Under the pieces are notes generated by a model that was given only the letters and a program-made list of their open reading frames with translations, was not told the DNA's origin and ran no database searches. Of a DNA stretch of 64,000 nt, positions 1 through 9,693 are shown in pieces. The position numbers and the translations under genes are program-made. This stretch comes from JAPPFW01 sp965231815. GTDB lineage: Bacteria; Actinomycetota; Acidimicrobiia; Spongiisociales; Spongiisociaceae. Where the stretch lies: positions 2,170,001-2,234,000 of the forward strand of contig OZ246890.1 in assembly GCA_965231815.1 (NCBI GenBank), read 5' to 3'. Positions within the stretch are counted from its first letter, which is position 1. Each line of letters begins with the position of its first letter.

Positions 1-885
1 GAGGTGGTCCTGGTAGGACGGAGCGACGTGGTGGAGCCGGTGCTGCTCTCCTCCGGAGCGGATCTGGAAGTCGTACACGCATCGGAAGTTGTCGAGATGG
101 GTGACAACCCGGCCCAAGCACTCCGAGACAAACCGGGTTCCTCGATCCTCACCGCCGCTCGTCTCGTCGCCGCCGGCAAGGCTGACGCGTTGGTGTCGGC
201 AGGTTCCACAGGGGCCGCGATAGCAGCCTCCTCCATCGTCATCGGTCGGCTGAAAGGGGTCCTCAGGCCCGCCATCGTCACTACCATTCCTCGGTTGGAT
301 AAGCCGTCACTGCTACTCGACTCGGGCGCCAACCTCGAAATCAGACCTGTTCACCTGCTCCAGTTCGGCGTGATGGGTTCGCTCCTCGCCGAGATCGTCT
401 ACGGAGTGGAAGAGCCCAGAGTGGGGCTGCTGAACATCGGATCCGAAACGATGAAGGGACGGGATCTCGAGCGTTCGGCCTTCAGCCTGCTGGACGAAGC
501 ACCTATCAACTTCGTGGGTAACGTCGAGGGGAGCGACATCACCGGCGACACAGCCGACGTGTTCGTTACCGACGGGTTCACCGGGAATGTGGCGTTGAAA
601 ACCATCGAGGCGGCTGCCGGGCTGGTGGTTCGGCTGGTAAAAGACGGATTCGGCGCACTACCGGAAGAGGTTCTTCCCCACATTGCGGGACCGATGGGAG
701 AACTTTACGAGGTGACCAACCCGGAACGGTACGGAGGCGCCCACCTGGTGGGTACTTCAGCCGGGGTTGTCATCTGCCACGGTTCGTCGTCGCGTTACGC
801 GATTTTCAACGCCATCAGGATGGCTACCGAGGGTGTCAAAGGTGGACTCGTGGAACGGCTCCAGATGGGTTTGGTCGGTCCATGA
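1..885 (+). CDS. plsX: Phosphate acyltransferase PlsX (5' partial)
   Basis: PlsX converts acyl-ACP and phosphate to acyl-phosphate, the first step of phospholipid synthesis at the membrane. The frame is open to the left edge, so the true start lies outside; about 294 residues are seen against roughly 330 for the family. Recognisable stretches are GDNPAQALR near residue 33, the glycine-rich VSAGSTGAAIAAS, and LLDSGANLEIRP, all typical of PlsX. The C-terminal part with VFVTDGFTGNVALKT and GAHLVGTSAGVVICHGSS is also characteristic. The gene precedes rnc, mutM and smc as in many actinobacteria. The identity is clear; only the N-terminus is missing. Confidence 0.95.
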   Translation, partial: EVVLVGRSDVVEPVLLSSGADLEVVHASEVVEMGDNPAQALRDKPGSSILTAARLVAAGKADALVSAGSTGAAIAASSIVIGRLKGVLRPAIVTTIPRLDKPSLLLDSGANLEIRPVHLLQFGVMGSLLAEIVYGVEEPRVGLLNIGSETMKGRDLERSAFSLLDEAPINFVGNVEGSDITGDTADVFVTDGFTGNVALKTIEAAAGLVVRLVKDGFGALPEEVLPHIAGPMGELYEVTNPERYGGAHLVGTSAGVVICHGSSSRYAIFNAIRMATEGVKGGLVERLQMGLVGP

Positions 886-1392
886 CCGAACCTGCGACCA
901 CCGACGCATCACTCCGATTGCACCGGGACATTCCGTCTCGACCGGTGATCGAGCTTGATCCGACCCGGTTCGAGGAAAGGTCCTCGGGCGCCACAAACCG
1001 AAGCTCACCACTAGTGTCCCGAGTCGCGAGTTTCATGAAGTTTAGAGGTCACCATCCGGCCCGCCTCCGGCACAGACCCGGGTTAAGACCGCGAAAACCG
1101 AACTACCCCGAGGGGTTCCTCCCGGTGGGTCCCACCCCCGACCGCCGCCTCCTCGGCGTCGAAACGCGTCCCGCTAACCCCTCGCCGACCAATCGGTGGC
1201 AAGGCAGAAGAGCCAAGATGATCCCAACCCCGGTCCGGTCGGTACCTGACGGAACCGTCGGTGCTTTACGGTTACCTACCAGTATGCAGAGGGGGTGTGA
1301 CAGATTCTCCGGCGGTCGGGTCGCGCCCGTCAGAAAGATTTCGCGGTATCCCAAACACAAGCGAAACAACGATTCAGGACGCTAGCGGTCAG
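886..1392. other. Long intergenic gap between plsX and rnc
   Basis: About 500 bases with no convincing gene. One frame (882-1385, starting ATGA on the plsX stop) is open for 167 codons but its translation is Arg/Pro-rich, low in hydrophobic residues and unlike a folded protein, so it is not called. The last 130 bases resemble the intergenic region near 22.42-22.59 kb, sharing a CTACCA-N-TATGCA motif and an ACGATTCAGGA motif. A promoter for rnc may lie here. Confidence 0.6.
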
Positions 1393-2121
1393 ATGTCTGA
1401 ACCCGAATCCGGCGCGGACGTGGTGTTGGAGGATCTCGAACGCTCCCTCAAATACAGTTTCGAGAGACCGGACCGGTTGAACGAAGCTCTCCGGCATCGT
1501 TCCTGGGTAGCGGAAACCGGCCACGGGCCTTCCAACGAGCGGCTTGAGTTTCTGGGAGACACCATATTGCAGTTTGTCGTAACCGACTTCATCTACGAGA
1601 AGTACCCGGAATACCCCGAGGGAGAACTCGCCAAACTGCGATCCTCGACCGTCAGGAAAGAAGTCCTGTGGGATGTGGGCCAACAGATGGGACTGGGTGA
1701 GCACCTGATGCTCGGCAAGGGCGAGGAAGCCACCGGCGGACGCCGGAAACCGTCAATCATCGCCGACGCGATGGAGGCGGTCTTGGGTGCGATCTACCTG
1801 GACGGCGGCCTGGAGAAGTCCCGAAGCCTGATCCTCCGTCTCTGGAAGCGAAGAATCCTCCGGCGGGCAGCTGCTCCGGGATGGGGGGACTTCAAGAGCC
1901 GGCTTCAGGAGGATCTCGCCCAGGATGGTGACCGGCCGTCCTACAGCATCAGCGAGGCGGGTCCCGACCATGACAAGTCCTTCACGGCTACTGTCGAGAT
2001 CAACGGCCGCGAGTGGGGAACCGGTGTGGGCAGGTCTAAGCGAGAGGCGGAGCAGGCAGCAGCCGGCCAGGCTTTGCGAGCCTTGAAACGTTCGGTGAAC
2101 GGCGGTGCCGGAACTTCCTGA
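1393..2121 (+). CDS. rnc: Ribonuclease III
   Basis: Double-strand-specific endoribonuclease for rRNA and mRNA processing. The signature NERLEFLGD lies near residue 42, the second acidic cluster DAMEAVLGAIYLDGG near residue 115 supplies the metal ligands, and a double-stranded-RNA-binding domain follows from about residue 160 (FKSRLQEDLAQ to the C-terminus). The ATG at 1393 gives 242 residues, the usual length; the longer frame from 1261 adds a non-conserved tail. The 3' end overlaps the mutM start by 17 nt, which suggests translational coupling. Confidence 0.95.
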   Translation: MSEPESGADVVLEDLERSLKYSFERPDRLNEALRHRSWVAETGHGPSNERLEFLGDTILQFVVTDFIYEKYPEYPEGELAKLRSSTVRKEVLWDVGQQMGLGEHLMLGKGEEATGGRRKPSIIADAMEAVLGAIYLDGGLEKSRSLILRLWKRRILRRAAAPGWGDFKSRLQEDLAQDGDRPSYSISEAGPDHDKSFTATVEINGREWGTGVGRSKREAEQAAAGQALRALKRSVNGGAGTS

Positions 2122-2935
2122 GGTAGAGACAACCCGCCGTAACCTGATACCGGTGCTGGCCGGTGCCGGATTGGTAGCGGTAAGGGTGCATCACGACCGG
2201 ATGCTCCGGCGACAACGCTATCCGGAGGACTTCGTCCAGCGGCTCGAAGGTAGGATCGTCCGTTCCCTCGACCGTACCGGCAAGTTCCTCATGTTCGATG
2301 TGGGGGAGGGGCTTACTTGGGTGACCCACCTCGGAATGTCGGGTAGGTTCTCCGTCCGGCCGTTTGACGATGCGCGGCACATGCATACCCGGGTGACGAT
2401 TATCACGGACCGCGCGGCACAGGTCAGGATGGTGGATGCTCGCACATTCGGTTTCATGGCGGTCTACACGCCGGAGGAGCTAGCCGGTTCCACTATGGCA
2501 TTGTTAGGACCCGACGCGCTGACCGCGCTACCGGAAGCGGACGTGCTGGCCAACCGAGCCGAAGGCAGGAAGGTTGCGATCAAGACCCTGCTGCTTGATC
2601 AGCGTTACCTGGCCGGGCTGGGCAACATATACGCGACCGAGGTGTTGTTCGAAGCGGGTATCAGGGGCCGGCGCCGGGCGGGGTCCTTGTCGCGGCGTGA
2701 GATGGCGGCGATCAGGCGAGGGATCAGGAAGGTTCTGGAGGCCGGTATCGAGCATGGCGGCACCTCGCTGGACGATATGGCGTATCTCCTTCCCGATGGG
2801 CGGGCCGGGCGTCACCTGCGGTATCTGGCGGTATACGGACGGGAGGGCAAACCATGCCGGTTATGCCGTACCCCGATCATCAGGACAGTGCTAAACGCCA
2901 GATCAACCTTTGAATGCCCTGCCTGCCAATCCTGA
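2105..2935 (+). CDS. mutM: Formamidopyrimidine-DNA glycosylase
   Basis: Base-excision glycosylase/AP lyase that removes oxidised purines. A GTG start gives the required N-terminus after Met removal: Pro2 is the Schiff-base nucleophile and Glu3 the catalytic acid (PELPEVE). Further family marks are TGKFLMF near residue 57 with the DNA-contacting Lys, the H2TH region GLGNIYATEVLFEAGI near residue 173, and a C-terminal zinc finger CRLC...CPAC. Length 276 residues is normal. It starts inside the end of rnc. Confidence 0.96.
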   Translation: MPELPEVETTRRNLIPVLAGAGLVAVRVHHDRMLRRQRYPEDFVQRLEGRIVRSLDRTGKFLMFDVGEGLTWVTHLGMSGRFSVRPFDDARHMHTRVTIITDRAAQVRMVDARTFGFMAVYTPEELAGSTMALLGPDALTALPEADVLANRAEGRKVAIKTLLLDQRYLAGLGNIYATEVLFEAGIRGRRRAGSLSRREMAAIRRGIRKVLEAGIEHGGTSLDDMAYLLPDGRAGRHLRYLAVYGREGKPCRLCRTPIIRTVLNARSTFECPACQS

Positions 2936-2986
2936 CGGCGTGACGGATCGGGTATCGTTCGGGACAAGGAATCACATGGGTGTGAG

Positions 2987-5900
2987 TTGTATCTCAAATA
3001 CATGAACCTCGCCGGTTTCAAATCGTTTGCGGAGCGGACCCGTCTGGAGCTCGAACCAGGGGTTTCGGTGGTGGTAGGGCCCAACGGGGTGGGCAAGTCC
3101 AACCTAGTGGACGCCGTAGCGTGGGTGCTGGGAAGCCAGTTCACCAGGGCGTTACGTACCGACCGAATGGATGATGTCATCTTCGCGGGGACAGCCACCC
3201 GGCCACGGCACGCCAGAGCCGAGGTGACCGTGGTCTTTGACAATTCCCGGCGCCTGTTACGGCTCGAACTCGACGAGGTGTCCCTCACGCGCCGATTGTT
3301 CCGGGGAGGGCTCTCCCAGTACGAGATAAACGGCGTGCAGTGCCGGCTGCTGGATGTGCAGGAATTGTTGTCCGACAGCGGAATAGGTCGCCATCAGCAC
3401 CTCATCGTGGGCCAGGGAAGGTTGGACTCCCTCCTGACCGCGGACGGAGAACACCGCCGACGGATCATCGAGGAAGCCGCCGGAATCCTCAAGCACCGGC
3501 TCCGCAAGGAGCGGGCGATCCGTCGCCTTGAGGATACCGACCGAGACGTGACCCGCCTTCATGATGTGGTACGGGAGATCGAGCGGCGGCGACGTCCGCT
3601 ACGCAGGCAGGCGGCGGCGGCGCAACGATACGAACTGGTCCGCAATGAGCTACGCGCCCTGAGGCTGTGGCTCGGCGGGGAGAACCTCCGCGCGTCGGGA
3701 CGCCGCCTCCGGGAACTGGAAAGGGAGAAAACCCGGTTGAGTCTGGACATCAAGGCAAAAAGGGCGGAGTTGAGCAACCATGAGGAGACCCTCTGTGTCC
3801 TGTCCACACGCCGATCTCGTTCGGTCGAGGCGTTGGATAGCACGTCGGCGTCTCGAACACGGCTGGTATCCGTATCCACCCGCCTACAAGGAATCGCCGA
3901 GGTGGCCCGCGAGCGGGTAAGCGGTCTTTCTTTCCGGATCGAAGGGACGAGACTACGGCGGGCGCAACTGGAAGGTGAAGCCGATCGCTTGGAAGAACGT
4001 CTTGTCGAAGCAGCGGAGCAGGAGCGGGAGTCGCGACAAGCGCTGGAGGCTGCTCGGTCTGATCTAGACATGCGTTCGGAACGGTTAGATTCCCTTACGG
4101 TCGCCCGGCCTGATCCGAGCGAGTCCGAGTTGGCCGCCTTGCGCACCGAGATCCGTGCTCTCGAGGCGGCGGTGCACCGGGATAGGGGGGCGCGATCGAA
4201 CCTCGTAGCGCTTATCGAGGAGGCCGGAGCGCGAACCGCTGAGGACTCGGAAGCGCTGAGCGTTATGGAGGAGGAACTCGATGCAACGATGGCGCGTCTT
4301 GAATCGTCCCGCCGGGGGGTTGAAGCCGCTGCCGCGGCCCGTTCCGACCTGGAGGCCGCCCGCAAGCGTACGGAAAGAAAGCTCGGTGCGGCAACAGCTC
4401 GGCGGATCGAAGCCCAGGCCAGGGTGCAAGGTCTTGAAGGGAGCGGCGCCTCTTCCGCTCGCACCACCCCGAACGGTTACAAGGATTGGGGAGGCGTGCA
4501 GGGGAAGCTCACCGGGCTTCTGGACCTGCCCGACCGTTTGGTTTCCGCGGTCGAGGGCGCCCTCGGTTCCTGGGTCGACGGGTTGGTACTTGATGACCCG
4601 GAGGCGATGCGGGAGGCGCTGGCCCGGCTAGAGGAGGAAGGACGGGTGGATATGCCCCTCCTGCACGCCGAAGCCCCGCCTGGCCGGGTTCGCTCCCGGT
4701 TCGCGGCGCGGGCGGGCGTTGGGGAGTCCCTGATCGACGCCCTCGGTCACTCCGAACACCATGACCTGGCGTCTCACCTTCTGGGGGATGTGGTGCTGGT
4801 GGCCGATTGGGAGGCCGGACTGGAAATAGTTCGCGCCGATCCTGAAGTAAGGGCGGTGACCCCGGACGGGAGGCTGATCACAGCCTTCGGTATCTGTCCG
4901 ATTCAGCCGGGTCGCGTTTCGTCCAGCACACTGGAGGCCGCCCGCCGGGAGTTGGAGTCTGCCCGGGCTGCCGAGGCTGAAGCCAACCGTATCGAATCCG
5001 CCACCGCAGCAAGACTTGAGAAAGCTCACCAAGCCGAGGAAACCGTAAAGAGAGACTTTGCCTCGGTCCGGGGGGAACGAGCTCGCATAGCCGCCGAGAT
5101 AGAGAGGACCCGACGTTCAATCGCTTCAACCAGACGTGACATGGCCCGACTCGAGGAGCGGCTCGAAAACGTCGATCGAGCCGTGATAGATCAGGATCGC
5201 CGTCGTGGTGAATTGTCACGGAGAGCCGCCTCCCTTGAAGAGGGCTCGCGTAGCCGCCGGGAAGCCCACCGACGCCTGCGTGCGCAACGTTCCGTCATCG
5301 AAGCGGAGCGGCGGTCTGCCGCACTGGTCCGGGACGACGCTATAAGACGTCTGGGGGCGGCGACCGAACGGCAGAGGTCTCTTGTTACGAGGATCGACGG
5401 TGTCAGGGCGGAACTCGATCAGCCGGGGGACCTGACGGCTGATAGCCGAGAACTGCAGGCGGCTGGTCGCGTGGAGCATCTTGCAGGAAGAACCATCCGT
5501 GTTATAGCGGACAAGGTGGCCGAGTTAGAAGGACGGATTGAGGGGTTGCGAGGCGAGGTGGCTCGATTTGACGAGCGCGTCGTCGAAACTCGCCGTGCAA
5601 TGTCCGAGCTGGAGCGTTCCATCAAGGATTCTGTGTCACGCTCGGGAGCTTTGGCGGTCGATGAAGCGGAGCTTCGCATAAGGGAGGAGTCGTTGCTGGA
5701 GGCCCTGCGTAGGGACGCCGACGCCACCAGGGAGGTAGCTCTTGCGGCGCGGGCACCAGCCGCCACCGATGATCATCGAGAGCGAGAAGCCTCTCTCGCC
5801 GCGGAGCTCTCCCGGCTAGGTCCTGTCAACCTGCTCGCCGCCGAGGAGTTCCATGAACTCGACGAGCGCTATCGGTTGATCCGTGAGCAGCTTGGGGATC

Positions 5901-6427
5901 TGGAACGGTCGAGAGCCGAGTTGGGCAAGGTACTCAAGGTACTGGACGACGAGATGGCCCAGCGGTTCTCCTCCACGTTCGAGGAGGTCGCTCGTCATTA
6001 CACAGGTTACTTCGCTGAGCTGTTTCCCGGAGGGACCGGGCGCCTGACCCTCACCGATACCGGTAACCCACTAACGGCAGGGGTGGAAATCGAAGCGCAG
6101 CCGCTCGGGAAGAAGGTCGGCAAGCTCGCTTTGCTCTCGGGCGGGGAGCGGTCCCTGGCCGCCCTTGCGTTCCTGTTCTCCGTGTTCAAGGCCCGGCCCG
6201 GTCCGTTCTATATCCTCGATGAGGTGGACGCCGCGCTCGACGACGCCAACCTGCGACGGTTTCTCAGGTTGGTGGATGAGTTCCGGGAGCAGGCACAACT
6301 GATAGTGATAACCCACCAGCAGGCGACGGTGCGGGCGGCTGATGTCCTCTACGGAGTAACCATGGAGCCCGGTGGATCATCCCAAGCCCTCATCCACAGG
6401 ATGGATGAGGCGTCTGTTCACAGCTAG
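2987..6427 (+). CDS. smc: Chromosome segregation protein SMC
   Basis: Structural maintenance of chromosomes ATPase that loads with ScpAB to compact and segregate DNA. Walker A GPNGVGKSN lies near residue 30; the ABC signature LLSGGERSLAALA and Walker B FYILDEVDAALDD lie in the last 110 residues. Two long charged coiled coils flank a hinge around residues 500-640. A TTG start gives MYLKYMNLAGFKSFA, the conserved SMC opening; the ATG five codons later (3002) would remove part of it. 1,146 residues is normal. The frame is unbroken over 3.4 kb, which argues against widespread sequencing indels. Confidence 0.96.
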   Translation: MYLKYMNLAGFKSFAERTRLELEPGVSVVVGPNGVGKSNLVDAVAWVLGSQFTRALRTDRMDDVIFAGTATRPRHARAEVTVVFDNSRRLLRLELDEVSLTRRLFRGGLSQYEINGVQCRLLDVQELLSDSGIGRHQHLIVGQGRLDSLLTADGEHRRRIIEEAAGILKHRLRKERAIRRLEDTDRDVTRLHDVVREIERRRRPLRRQAAAAQRYELVRNELRALRLWLGGENLRASGRRLRELEREKTRLSLDIKAKRAELSNHEETLCVLSTRRSRSVEALDSTSASRTRLVSVSTRLQGIAEVARERVSGLSFRIEGTRLRRAQLEGEADRLEERLVEAAEQERESRQALEAARSDLDMRSERLDSLTVARPDPSESELAALRTEIRALEAAVHRDRGARSNLVALIEEAGARTAEDSEALSVMEEELDATMARLESSRRGVEAAAAARSDLEAARKRTERKLGAATARRIEAQARVQGLEGSGASSARTTPNGYKDWGGVQGKLTGLLDLPDRLVSAVEGALGSWVDGLVLDDPEAMREALARLEEEGRVDMPLLHAEAPPGRVRSRFAARAGVGESLIDALGHSEHHDLASHLLGDVVLVADWEAGLEIVRADPEVRAVTPDGRLITAFGICPIQPGRVSSSTLEAARRELESARAAEAEANRIESATAARLEKAHQAEETVKRDFASVRGERARIAAEIERTRRSIASTRRDMARLEERLENVDRAVIDQDRRRGELSRRAASLEEGSRSRREAHRRLRAQRSVIEAERRSAALVRDDAIRRLGAATERQRSLVTRIDGVRAELDQPGDLTADSRELQAAGRVEHLAGRTIRVIADKVAELEGRIEGLRGEVARFDERVVETRRAMSELERSIKDSVSRSGALAVDEAELRIREESLLEALRRDADATREVALAARAPAATDDHREREASLAAELSRLGPVNLLAAEEFHELDERYRLIREQLGDLERSRAELGKVLKVLDDEMAQRFSSTFEEVARHYTGYFAELFPGGTGRLTLTDTGNPLTAGVEIEAQPLGKKVGKLALLSGGERSLAALAFLFSVFKARPGPFYILDEVDAALDDANLRRFLRLVDEFREQAQLIVITHQQATVRAADVLYGVTMEPGGSSQALIHRMDEASVHS

Positions 6428-6569
6428 TCGATATAGTTCTGAATCGCTCCAGGTTTTCTTGGGGACCCTAACCGGAACCCACCCCCGCCGGAACATGACC
6501 CAACCCAGGTAGCCCTGGTTAGCATTGATTTGCTTTCCCTGGGAGCGTGACAGTGGGGGAGAACGTTTT

Positions 6570-7730
6570 ATGGCAGACAACACCGTACCTATCACTCCAC
6601 AGGTTCTAGTTTGGACTCGTGAGGAGGCTGGTCTTACACAAGTTGAGCTTGCCGAGCGCGCCAGGTTGGCCGTGGAGTGTATTCAAGCCTGGGAGGCCGC
6701 GGAGTCGCGACCCACGAAAGGCCAGTTCAGCAAGTTGTTGAGGGTCTTGAAACGCCCATCGGCTCTCTTCTTCCTCCCCAAGCCACCGACCGAGGCGGGA
6801 ATGCCGGTTTCGCTCCGCAGTGCCCCAGCTCTCGGGAATCACAAACTTGGTCCTAAGGAAGCTCGCCAGATTCGCTGGGCACGCAGGCTTCAGGAGTTGA
6901 CCTCCTGGGTTCTTCGTGACGAAGGCTCGCCCGAGGTCCGCCCTATTCGTTACCGACCGAGCCAAGATCCGGTCAAGGTTGCGCTGGTCGAGCGCTCACA
7001 GTCGGGCATCTCGACTACCGAGCAGCTTGCGTGGAAGAGCGCTTCGGAGGGGTTTCGCTCATGGAGGGACCACCTTGAGGACCGGGGAGTCCTGGTCATG
7101 CAGCTCACGATGGGCAAGAACAACATCCGCGGATTCGGGGTGTGGGATGACTACGCACCCTTGGTTGCCGTCAATACTGCGTACCACCCGACCGCTCGGA
7201 TCTTTACGCTCTTTCACGAGGTTGCCCATCTGTTGACGCGCACCGATGCCGCCTGCCAAAGTTTTGTTTTCCCCGATCAACAAGATCGGCCCGTCGAGAG
7301 GTGGTGTGAACGATTCGCGGCAGCATTTCTCATTCCTGAGGACAGCCTGAAGATGGTCGCGAGAAAGTATGGCGTCACCATCGCATCGCGGATCACTGAC
7401 CCTGACACCGCACGGCTCATTGCTAACAGATTCTGGGTGAGCACGCGTGCCACCGCGATTCGACTCCAAGAAGTCGGGCTCGCAGAGTCGTCACTTTATT
7501 CTGCCGTCGCCGCGCATCTGGGAGGAAGAGACTGGAATGATTCCTCAGGAGGAGGGGGAGGTGGCCGGCCTGTTTCAGCAAAACGGCTTGGGCAGTTCGG
7601 GACGCGGCTCCCCGGCACTCTTGTCGCCGCGGCGGATCGGGGCCGCCTGACAACTCGGGATCTCGCGGACCATCTACAACTCAAGACGGGGCAGCTCGAA
7701 GATCTGAAGGGCTTGTTGAATGGACCTTGA
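6570..7730 (+). CDS. XRE-type HTH / ImmA-IrrE (M78) metallopeptidase protein
   Basis: Two-part protein of 386 residues. An XRE helix-turn-helix (about residues 12-60, with AGLTQVELAERARL) is followed by a zinc-peptidase domain whose FHEVAHLL (HExxH) motif is near residue 217, with a downstream glutamate in ERFAAAFLIPEDSL. Proteins of this build act as antitoxins or regulators that cut repressors, often paired with a PIN-like toxin just downstream, as here. ATG 6570 is chosen because a GGGGGAG ribosome site lies 8 nt upstream; the longer frame from 6525 lacks one. It interrupts the usual smc-ftsY adjacency, so it is probably acquired. A Gly-rich tract follows near residue 325. Confidence 0.85.
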   Translation: MADNTVPITPQVLVWTREEAGLTQVELAERARLAVECIQAWEAAESRPTKGQFSKLLRVLKRPSALFFLPKPPTEAGMPVSLRSAPALGNHKLGPKEARQIRWARRLQELTSWVLRDEGSPEVRPIRYRPSQDPVKVALVERSQSGISTTEQLAWKSASEGFRSWRDHLEDRGVLVMQLTMGKNNIRGFGVWDDYAPLVAVNTAYHPTARIFTLFHEVAHLLTRTDAACQSFVFPDQQDRPVERWCERFAAAFLIPEDSLKMVARKYGVTIASRITDPDTARLIANRFWVSTRATAIRLQEVGLAESSLYSAVAAHLGGRDWNDSSGGGGGGRPVSAKRLGQFGTRLPGTLVAAADRGRLTTRDLADHLQLKTGQLEDLKGLLNGP

Positions 7731-8046
7731 TGACGTTGGGGTTTGGATCCTGGCGTTCGAAGGGTCCTCCAGCACCCCTTGGATGCGGGCTACGACTATC
7801 TTGCACGAGTCACGTCGGTTGTCGGAGACATCGTGGAGGTCAGCAAGTTCGGCGAAGATGCAGACCCTTGGGTGTTAGCACTTGCGCTGCGCCTGAAGGC
7901 TGATAGCCACACTGTCTGTATCGTGACGGAGGATACCGTTGACCGGACCAGTATCTCGGTAGCCACTGGCGTGCGACCGGCTCGCTATTGATTGGTGTCA
8001 CATGCGTACGTTTCTCGGCCATTGTGGCATTGCAATGCTTAGATAG
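7721..8046 (+). pseudogene. Broken PIN-like toxin (DUF4411-type)
   Basis: A start ATG at 7721 overlaps the end of the XRE/ImmA gene, as expected for the toxin partner, but the frame soon fails. A second frame (7743-7991) carries GEDADPWVLALAL and TVCIVTEDT, which resemble the central and C-terminal parts of DUF4411 PIN-like proteins. The conserved end then continues in a third frame as RLAIDWCHMRTFL up to a TAG at 8044-8046. The N-terminal acidic motif of the PIN fold is absent. At least two indels and a deletion have therefore inactivated it. The family assignment rests on remembered motif similarity. Confidence 0.6.
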
Positions 8047-8264
8047 GACGTCGCTGCGCTCATCGATCTCTATCGGTAGTACTATATGTCGGTTGCTGGT
8101 TGCCGGAATTCTGAAGCGTTGTTGGCTGGTGTCCTGTTCGTCCCTGTGGCCGAAGTCGGCGGTGGTGGGCTTCTCCGGCATCCTCCTATCCTGCTGCTGC
8201 AGGTAGTATCCGGGATCGTGCTCTACCCCTGCTCAGACCTAGCCCATCTACTCTGACCTTCATC

Positions 8265-9260
8265 ATGAACGAAGTCGTATGGATTCTCATTGCGTCCCTG
8301 GTTGTTGCCGGGGTGATCCTCTACATACGTTCGTCACGCTCGACCCCGCGCCGCAAAACCCCAAAAAGCCGAGTGAAGCACGACTCGGGTCGTCGTCTGT
8401 CAGGTGTCAAGAGGTTATTCGGCGCTGGATTCGAGTCCGTTTTGGGCCGTTCGGGAGTGTCGGAGTCCGCGTTGCAGGAGCTCGAAGAGAGTCTGATCGC
8501 CGCCGACCTGGGGATAGAGGCCGTTGATCGCATTGTCGAAGCGGTTCGCCGGGGTCGGCCGGCTGACGCGGGGGAGGCACGCGACGTGATCCGGGCCGAG
8601 ATGCTCCGCCTCTTGGAGGGTATGGATCGCGGGCTTCGCTTGGAGGGAACGCCGCCTGTCGTGGTGATGGTGGGGGTTAACGGAGTAGGCAAGACAACCA
8701 CCGTGGCAAAACTGGCGGCGCGTCTACAGGCCGAAGGGCATAAACCGATCATCGGCGCCGCCGATACCTTCCGGCCTGCCGCCGATACCCAACTTCTCGT
8801 GTGGGCGGAACGAGTCGGCGTCCAGGTGGTTACGGGACAATCCGGAGGCGACCCTGCCGCAGTCGCGTTCGATACCGTCGAGGCTGCCAGGGCTCGAGGA
8901 GCGGGGGTGGTCTTGATAGACACCGCGGGCAGGTTTCAGACCAGACACAACCTCATGCAGGAACTATCCAAGATTCTCCGTGTGATTGGGCGAGGTAGTG
9001 ACCAGCCTTCCGAGGTTCTCCTAGTCATGGACGCCACCACCGGGCAGAGTGGCTTAGCCCAGGCGAGAAGGTTCGCCGAGCTCGGTGTCACCGGGATTAT
9101 CCTCACCAAGCTGGACGGAACGGCGAAGGGTGGGGTGGTTATAGGTGTCGAACGGGAATTGTCCATTCCGGTCAAGTTCATCGGGGTGGGGGAGGGTCTA
9201 GATGATCTGGCGCCCTTTGACCCCCAAACCTTCCTGAACTCCTTACTATCCAGCGAATGA
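8265..9260 (+). CDS. ftsY: Signal recognition particle receptor FtsY
   Basis: SRP-type GTPase that docks ribosome-SRP complexes at the membrane. An N-terminal transmembrane helix (residues 4-22, VVWILIASLVVAGVILYI) is followed by a short basic linker, the N domain, and the G domain with GVNGVGKTTT (G1), DTFRPAA, DTAGR (G3), TKLDGTAKGG (G4) and the C-terminal FIGVGEGLDDLAPF. Length 331 is short but usual for forms without a long acidic A domain. Its stop overlaps the cdd start (ATGA), so the two are probably co-translated. Confidence 0.95.
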   Translation: MNEVVWILIASLVVAGVILYIRSSRSTPRRKTPKSRVKHDSGRRLSGVKRLFGAGFESVLGRSGVSESALQELEESLIAADLGIEAVDRIVEAVRRGRPADAGEARDVIRAEMLRLLEGMDRGLRLEGTPPVVVMVGVNGVGKTTTVAKLAARLQAEGHKPIIGAADTFRPAADTQLLVWAERVGVQVVTGQSGGDPAAVAFDTVEAARARGAGVVLIDTAGRFQTRHNLMQELSKILRVIGRGSDQPSEVLLVMDATTGQSGLAQARRFAELGVTGIILTKLDGTAKGGVVIGVERELSIPVKFIGVGEGLDDLAPFDPQTFLNSLLSSE

Positions 9261-9646
9261 AACCGGAGGATCTGGCCGATCTCGCCCGCAACACCGCGCT
9301 CCGTTCGTACTCGCCCTACTCCCGGTTCCGAGTGGGGGCGGTGGTGGTCGGTGCGGAGGACGAGATGTATGTCGGCTGCAACGTCGAGAACGCTGCCTTT
9401 GGTTCCTCGATCTGCGCCGAAGCCACTGCCATCGCCGGTGCGGCGGCAAAGGGATTACGCAAGATTGTCGGCGTGGCGGTCGCTTGCATCGACGCCGGGA
9501 CGGTCGACGGCGCCTACCCGTGTGGTAACTGCAGGCAGTTGATGAACGAGTTCGGGACGGAGTGGGTGGTTGTGACCGCAGGTGAGGGAAGCGGGGTCAG
9601 GCGCCATGAGTTCGCCAAGTTGCACCCCTACGGTTTCACGCTCTGA
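9257..9646 (+). CDS. cdd: Cytidine deaminase
   Basis: Zinc enzyme converting cytidine or deoxycytidine to uridine or deoxyuridine in pyrimidine salvage. The 129-residue form is the homotetrameric type. Zinc ligands and catalytic Glu are in SICAEATAI (CAE, residues 55-57) and PCGNCRQ (PCxxC, near residue 90). The N-terminal SYSPYSRFRVGAVV is also diagnostic. It overlaps ftsY by 4 nt. Confidence 0.95.
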   Translation: MKPEDLADLARNTALRSYSPYSRFRVGAVVVGAEDEMYVGCNVENAAFGSSICAEATAIAGAAAKGLRKIVGVAVACIDAGTVDGAYPCGNCRQLMNEFGTEWVVVTAGEGSGVRRHEFAKLHPYGFTL

Positions 9647-9693
9647 CCTGCTCCGATGACTAGTCGATTGCCCGATACCCTATCCTGGCGATC

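Noticed and set aside
882..1385. 167-codon open frame overlapping the plsX stop by ATGA
   Set aside because: The translation is rich in Arg and Pro with no hydrophobic core or recognisable motif; in high-GC DNA such frames arise by chance.
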